Positions 58,601 to 64,000 of a stretch of DNA of 64,000 nt are shown here, piece after piece. The notes under the pieces are model-generated. The model worked only from the letters and a program-made list of their open reading frames with translations. It was not told where the DNA came from and made no database searches. The stretch comes from Panax quinquefolius (Eukaryota; Streptophyta; Magnoliopsida; Apiales; Araliaceae). Position 1 is the first letter of the stretch, and every line of letters starts with the position of its first letter. Made by a program: the position numbers and the translations under genes. The stretch covers positions 40,115,807 through 40,179,806 of the forward strand of contig CM035170.1 in assembly GCA_020205615.1 (NCBI GenBank). Reading direction: 5' to 3'.

Positions 58601-59135
58601 AATTTCGTCCTCAAAATTAGGGTACGTACCTGGTATATAGAAGAGGTGAGGATACCTTGATTTCATTTCAGATTCTAACTCCCAGGTCATTTCCTCAACA
58701 TCGTGGTTTTTCCACAAAACTTTGACTTGAGGTATAACTTTAGAGCGTAGAATATGATCCTTCTTATCCAAGATTTTAACAGGTAACTCTTCATACATTA
58801 AATCTTCCTCTATCTTGTCTGGTTCTAATTCAATAATGTGGTTCGGGTCTTTAAAATATTTACGTAACATAGATATGTGAAAAATGTTATGAACACGAGA
58901 CATACTTGGCGGTAAGGCGAGTCTATAGGACCACAGTTCCTACTCGATCGAGGATTAAAAATGGGCCAATGAATCGAGGGTTGAGCTTTCCTCTCTTTCC
59001 AAATCTCGTAACTCCCTTCCATGGAGCAACACGTAATAACACATGATCTCCAATATCGAATTCCACGTACTTTCGATGAAGATCAGCATAACTCTTTTGT
59101 CGATCTTGTGAGGTTTTTATAAGTTATCGGATCGT
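58595..59135 (-). pseudogene. Integrase tail with chromodomain (element G)
   Basis: 58595-58903 reads RVHNIFHISMLRKYFKDPNH, then LPVKILDKKDHILRSKVIPQ, VKVLWKNHDVEEMTWELESE and FYIPGTYPNFEDEIS. Upstream, SYADLHRKYVEFDIGDHVLL and GKLNPRFIGPFLI lie in another frame, with a shift near 58910-58930. The chromodomain core (W, then E..TWE) is conserved. Confidence 0.88.
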
Positions 59136-59830
59136 TTAAATCTTTTCCGTAGTCATACATACCAAATCCGGTCCCAACAATGTTGCTTCACCCACCTCAT
59201 CCCAGCATACTAGAGAACGACACTTTCTTCCATACAACGCCTCAAATGGAGCCATGCCAATACTTGCTTGATAACTGTTGTTATAGGAAAAATCCACCAA
59301 TGGTAAGAACTTGTCCCAACTTCCTTTGAAGTCAAGGACATAGAGTCTTAATAAATCTTCAAGAGTTTGAACAGTCCTCTCTGACTGCCCATCCGTCTGA
59401 GGATGATATGCCGATCTAAATCGTAAATCCGTGCCCACAGCTTTTTGCAAACTAACCCAAAATCTTGAAGTGAATCTTGGGTCTCGATCAGAAACTATGG
59501 ATACCAGCATACCATGCAGTCTTACAATCTCGTTTATATACATACGAGCAAGACGTTCAAGTGTATAAGTTTCTCGTATAGGTAAGAAATGAGCAGACTT
59601 GGTCAATCTATCAACCATGACCTAAATTGCATCTATGCCTTAAGAAACCTTGGGAAGACCAGTAACGAAATCCATGGTAATGTGCTCCCACTTCCATTTT
59701 GGAATTTTAAGTGGTTGCAATGGACCTTTTCGTACTTAATGCTCCGCCTTGACTCGTTGACAAGTTAAACACCTTGAGATAAACTCTGCTATCTCTCTCT
59801 TCATATTACTCCACCAAAATATATGTCGAA
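59136..59830 (-). pseudogene. Integrase catalytic core (element G), mostly intact
   Basis: An open 160-codon run has [49 protein letters not shown] and [17 protein letters not shown]. Upstream, [15 protein letters not shown] precedes two stops (at Gln- and Trp-like positions, about 59615-59645), and a zinc-binding part with a Cys pair is near 59750-59770. It is much better preserved than in A. Confidence 0.9.
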
Positions 59831-60058
59831 GATCACGATACATTTTGGTACTCCCAGGATGGATTGCAAATGGTGTGTTGTGCGCCTCCATCATGATTTT
59901 ATACTTTAAATCAGGGTTATTAGGAACACAAAGTCTGGAGTTGACTTGAAATATTCCTTCTTCATCGATTCTTACTTCCGGTATACTACCTTCTTACACT
60001 TTCTTCCTCATACGCATCAGCTCCAGGTCTATAGCTTGAGCAGCTTTAACTTTATCGA

Positions 60059-60560
60059 TTAAAGTCGGTTTACTCGTATATTCACCATCATCACATGGGT
60101 CCCTGGAGTCTTTAACTCTATATCCATCCTTTGTAAGTGATATAAAATGGGCCTTTGCGTTGACAATAATGCACTCGTACCCGCATATGATCTTCTACTC
60201 AATGCATCAGCTACTGCGTTCGCTTTTCTAAGATGGTATTGAATGGAATGATCGTAATCTTTCAACAACTCAAGCCATCGTCGTTGCCGCATATTGAGTT
60301 CCTTTTGAGTGAAGAAATATTTGAGGCTTTTATGATCTGTATAGATCTCCACCTTCTCTCCATACATGTAATGCCTCTAAATCTTAAGCACAAAAATGAC
60401 TGTTGCAACCTCTAGATCATGAGTAGGATAATTCCTCTTATATTCTTTGAGTTGTCGTGAGGCATAGGCTATGACTTTCCCAGTTTGCATGAGAACACAT
60501 CCTAATCCTTTGTCTGAAGCATCATCAGAGATGACAAATCCTTCGAGCCGAGATGGTATT
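60059..60560 (-). pseudogene. RNase H (element G)
   Basis: [10 protein letters not shown] and [15 protein letters not shown], then after a stop [40 protein letters not shown] and [14 protein letters not shown] frameshift or stop lies near 60370. Confidence 0.85.
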
Positions 60561-60599
60561 ATGCGAACAATTTCTGAAATGAGTCTCCTCTTGAGTTCT

Positions 60600-60970
60600 T
60601 GAAAACTCTTCTCATATTCCTCGCTCCAACCAAATTTTGTATCTTTTGAGTCACCGAGTTAATGGAGTAGCGATTCGAGAAAACCTTCTACAAATCTCCG
60701 ATAATAACCAAATAAGCTTCAGAAAGGTACGTGCTTTGGTCATCGATTTAGGTTGCTCCAACTTTTGAATTGCTTCAATCTTTGCGGGTCAACGGTATCC
60801 CATGATTTGATATCACGTGCCCAAGGAATGCAACTTCCTCGAAGCCGTAACTCGCATTTCTTCAACTTGGCATATAGCTTGTTTTCACGAAGCTTTTAGA
60901 GTATCATCTTCGCGGGTTTTGGAGTATATGAGGATGTCATCAATAAAGATGACCACAAAGTGATACCATT
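60600..60970 (-). pseudogene. RT C-terminal half (element G), truncated
   Basis: Starts at the catalytic region (HFVVIFIDDILIYSKTRED) directly beside LTR H. Then come frameshifted NKLYAKLKKCE-like, FLGHVI-like and connection segments. Everything N-terminal of the FIDD motif is missing. Confidence 0.8.
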
Positions 60971-61164
60971 TGTTATGCCCCCAAAATAGGTCCACACGAC
61001 CCATTCTGAGTCGCCAGATATCGCACTATAAAAATTAAATATAAACTTCATTTATACAACTGTTGAACTGTCTTGCAGAGTAAGACAACAGATAAGCTGT
61101 GAGTTTTAATACAAATATATATAACTTTCGTGGTGCCTTGACCACAAGACCTTACAATGGTACC

Positions 61165-61581
61165 TTACACAAAGGTACAGTCAATAATTATATTAGAAAT
61201 TAAAATCTTTGGAAAATACTCAAGGAAACCTTCGTACGTGGGAGGCCATGCGTCTAGGTTATGATAGATATCATATGTCCACAGAATTATCCTTGGTTGA
61301 CCAAAAAGTTCCCAAAGAAAAACAAGAAGATTACTATCATCTTCTTTCCAATGGCGAGTCTTCTCTTGACATAAAATTATCTCCATTGTCTCCAAGTGCA
61401 AATTATATTTCAAATATACTCCAAGATCATATAGGTAGTGCTCGTAGATATACTCAGTAAGTGGATGTGCATAACCATGTCTTATGATAACACGAGGTTG
61501 TATGTCATTAGACATCTTGTAAGATAGTGGAAAAAACACCCTTCCAACTTTGGGTTCGTCGCACCCTATTTGATTTACCAA
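61165..61581 (-). other. ORF inside LTR H, related to the remnant in LTR B
   Basis: 138 codons starting MVNQIGCDEPKVGRVFFPLS, continuing RVIIRHGYAHPLTEYIYEHY, DLGVYLKYN and LDAWPPTYEGFLEYFPK. It is the intact version of the B remnant (9940-10328). No known domain is recognised. The pattern of differences between the two copies looks near neutral, so coding function is doubtful. Confidence 0.35.
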
Positions 61582-62099
61582 ATATAACTACTAAATGATG
61601 TATAGAATACAACACACTTTTCTAAACTGCTTAGGGAGAACCTCCACAGCTAGAGACCACCGTTTTGTTCTCCTGTTACCCCCGCTCGACCCAACTACAC
61701 TCTTATTACCTGAAAGGAATTATGAAGCAGAAGTGTGAGCACAACTAGCCAAGTAAAGAATATCATGACTAAAGATAATTAAATTATCAATAGCCTTCGT
61801 CAGTTATGAATCAGAGATTTAGAACATATGGCAGTTGATAAAACTTTTCAACCATAGTTACAGCAGAACGAGCAATCCATTAGAAGAGTCAAATAGACCA
61901 TAAAGTATATTATCTTCTCCACGTTAACAAAATCCACCAACAATGTTTTATCCCTGTAACATCAATCAACAATTCCTGTCCACAATCAGGTGAATAACTC
62001 ATAACCATAATTGTGGTTCTAAATTCCTCTTCGCACCCAGGACGAAGATAATTTGCATCACCTGTCTTTACCTGAAATATCAAAGACCATGGTTATACC

Positions 62100-62680
62100 A
62101 AATCATAATTCATGTCCATAATCATACTAAAAAATTCATCTTGTCATTACGGGCCAAAGATATTCATTAACAGTTCATCCTTGCACTACAAACCAAAGAC
62201 ATGTAACTGTATTTTAGGAGAGTCAAGTAGAGCATGATATCTACTATCTTTTACGAATTAAAAGTCTATTATCAATATTTTATTGCTGAGACTCAGCTCA
62301 AAAAATAATCTACATCACCGAATTATCCATGCACTACGGCCAATGATATTCGTTAGTGTCACATCCATGAATTATCTAAGCACTACGGCCAAGGATATTC
62401 ATTAGTATCACGACCACGAATTATCCATGCACTATGGGCCAAAGATAATCGTATTTTCATCAATGGTTCTGATCATGCCATAAAACAATTCATCTTTGCA
62501 CCCTTGGCCGAAGAGAATCCATAGTCATAATCATACCAAAATCTGTCCATCAATACACTACGGGCCAGTGAGGACTTTTACCACATCATTTGTAACATTA
62601 CGGTCATGATTATACCGAATAATCCCTGGTCATGATCATACCAAGTCCATCTATGCACTACGGCCAAAGATGACTTTCAA
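62100..62680 (-). repeat. Hairpin repeats in LTR H
   Basis: About eight units of the (C)ACTACGG(G)CCAAGGATATT or GCACTACGGCCAAAGAT type on the plus strand, the inverted form of the B and F repeats. Confidence 0.8.
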
Positions 62681-62841
62681 CACAATATAAACATGAGGAT
62701 GATGACAATAATATAAGCATTAATCAAACGAAACAAAGGATAGATATTAAAGACTTTAAATTTATCCAAATATTATCAATCACTTCATAAACTCATAATC
62801 TAATATTATTAATATTATAACAATATTTTAATCACTTCTTA

Positions 62842-64000
62842 TGTGATAACCCAGAATTTCGAATAATTTAAATTTCACAAATAATTTTTTTTATTTAATA
62901 TTGACTTTTACTGTTAATATTGTACTGTGTATCTATGATACGAGTCGGTAGAATTAGTCAATTGGTGTATTTACTGAGAAATTAGAGTAGAGTTGGGCTT
63001 AACAAGGTTAGAAACCCTAACCCTAGTTACAGATAGGGATTCATTAGAATATATAATTAAAATAATTATATTAATATGTATGTGTTTGTACTGTATAGAA
63101 ATTTTGATCAATGATTGATCGGATAAGGTTTGTAATTAATAAACCCTAATAAGGGATTAGAAACCCTAATCTCATATTTAGAAAATTAATTGTATAGCTA
63201 AAAACCCTAATTGTATGCCAGGAAACCCGAATTTCATATTCGGGAATCCTAAACCCTAAATTAGGAAACACTAATCCTAATTAGTAAGATGAATGTGTTT
63301 ATTAAACTTAAATATGATTAGAAAACCCTAATTATATTTTAGTTATCTTAATTTCTATTTTACAAACCCTAATTATACTTTCAAATTTTTATTTTTCTAA
63401 TTAAAACCCTAATTAGGAAACCCTAATCCTAATTAGCAAGCCTAAGGTGATTATTATGTGTTAATATAATTAGGAAACCATAATTATACTTTAGAAATAT
63501 TAATTTCCATTTAAAACCCTAATTACATCTTTAAAAATTCTTAATTTTCTATTTTTAAACCCTAATTAGAAAATTCTAGAATTGGAGTTTTTAAAACCTA
63601 AGGGTTAGAATCTTAGGGTTAAACCCTAAGGGCTTGAACATTTGACCATAATGCCATTAAAATTAAATTGCAAATGACAAAATTGCCCTCTTTTTTTTTT
63701 CAAGTTAACTTGTAAATATTGCACAACCTTTAGTTGTTCACCAACTAAAGTCAGCCAATTGACTTTTACCTCAGCCAAATCTGATCCAACTTAACTCCTA
63801 GCATCATATACATACTATGTATCTATGTAAAGGTGATTAAAGAAAGAGAAAGTTACTAATATTAGTCATTTTGCACTCCAACACTTAACATATCTCTCTC
63901 TCCCAAACCTCCAAAATCCTAAAGCAATTCAGTCACTCACCAAGCTCTTAGAACACCTAAATCAGTTAAGGAGATTAAGGATCAAGGATTGGATAAGAAG
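62842..64000 (+). mobile_element. Start of LTR-like element J, plus strand
   Basis: Begins TGTGATAACCCAGAATTTCG, a typical gypsy LTR opening, and continues out of the window. A CTCTCTCTC tract near 63892 and an AATCCTAAAGCAATTCAGTC leader-like region suggest a transcribed part. No coding sequence is seen. The assignment rests on the terminus only. Confidence 0.5.
63012..63629. repeat. Cluster of telo-box motifs AAACCCTAA
   Basis: Exact motifs start at 63012, 63141, 63161, 63202, 63251, 63323, 63364, 63404, 63418, 63514, 63557 and 63621, with further degenerate copies and some inverted TTAGGGTT. They are spaced irregularly, so this is not a true telomeric array. Confidence 0.85.

Larger units (their letters stand above)
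60971..62841 (-). mobile_element. LTR H, probable 5' LTR of the G element
   Basis: Minus-strand LTR end GGGGGCATAACA at 60971, followed by AAATGGTATCA (a primer-binding-site start) that fuses directly into RT. LTR H resembles B's 5' LTR (shared ORF, GGCGACTCAG-like block). It contains hairpin repeats at 62100-62680. Its own start is not seen; it is cut at about 62841. Confidence 0.65.

Noticed and set aside
63012..63629. Interstitial telomere
   Set aside because: Motifs are separated irregularly by unrelated A+T-rich sequence, so they do not form a TTTAGGG array.

Overview
The window is plant nuclear DNA, most likely from a eudicot: A+T-rich, packed with long-terminal-repeat (LTR) retrotransposons, with no host gene that I could support. 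The evidence is Ty3/gypsy chromovirus proteins (integrase followed by a chromodomain-like tail), a Ty1/copia element, tRNA-Met-type primer-binding sites (TGGTATCA-GAGC or TGGTATCA-AAGC), plant TATA boxes (CTATAAATAG) inside LTRs, and telo-box motifs (AAACCCTAA). I do not name a species. A 100-N assembly gap lies at 11920-12019.

Layout. 1-795: end of a minus-strand gypsy LTR (K). 796-7197: gypsy element A (+), all domains recognisable but broken by stops and frameshifts. 7198-12556: element B (+), which lost gag and nearly all of pol but kept an extra coiled-coil ORF; its 3' LTR is cut by the gap. 12557-18633: element C (-), a truncated first ORF, a long leader, a primer-binding site and a 2.85-kb LTR of the kind with a poly-G/C tract. 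18634-41144: gypsy element D (-), with protease, gag, a coiled-coil ORF and a 5' LTR. That LTR is split by array E (23791-39871): five LTRs and four internal regions of one non-coding element in head-to-tail order, bounded by one 5-bp target duplication. 41145-45668: element F (+), gypsy with large internal deletions. 45669-60970: two minus-strand gypsy LTRs (G1, G2) and G2's pol. G1 is split by a complete Ty1/copia element (I, 46068-55324) with GTAAC target duplications. 60971-62841: LTR H (-), probably the 5' LTR of the G2 element. 62842-64000: start of a plus-strand LTR (J) rich in telo-box motifs.

Nothing here is an operon; the 'genes' are retrotransposon reading frames at different stages of decay. 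The nesting gives an order of events: E is younger than D, D appears younger than F, and copia I is younger than G1. Two things recur. Several elements (B, E, copia I) cannot encode a full set of proteins yet look transposed, so they probably moved using proteins from relatives. Gypsy elements A, B and D share an extra ORF between the 5' LTR and gag (an RDIHVV-type motif, an acidic stretch, a coiled coil and a K/R-rich tail motif), and it is the only substantial frame B retained.

The strongest unusual features are the E tandem array, the shared extra ORF, and families of short hairpin-forming repeats inside the LTRs, some of them with paired changes in both arms.
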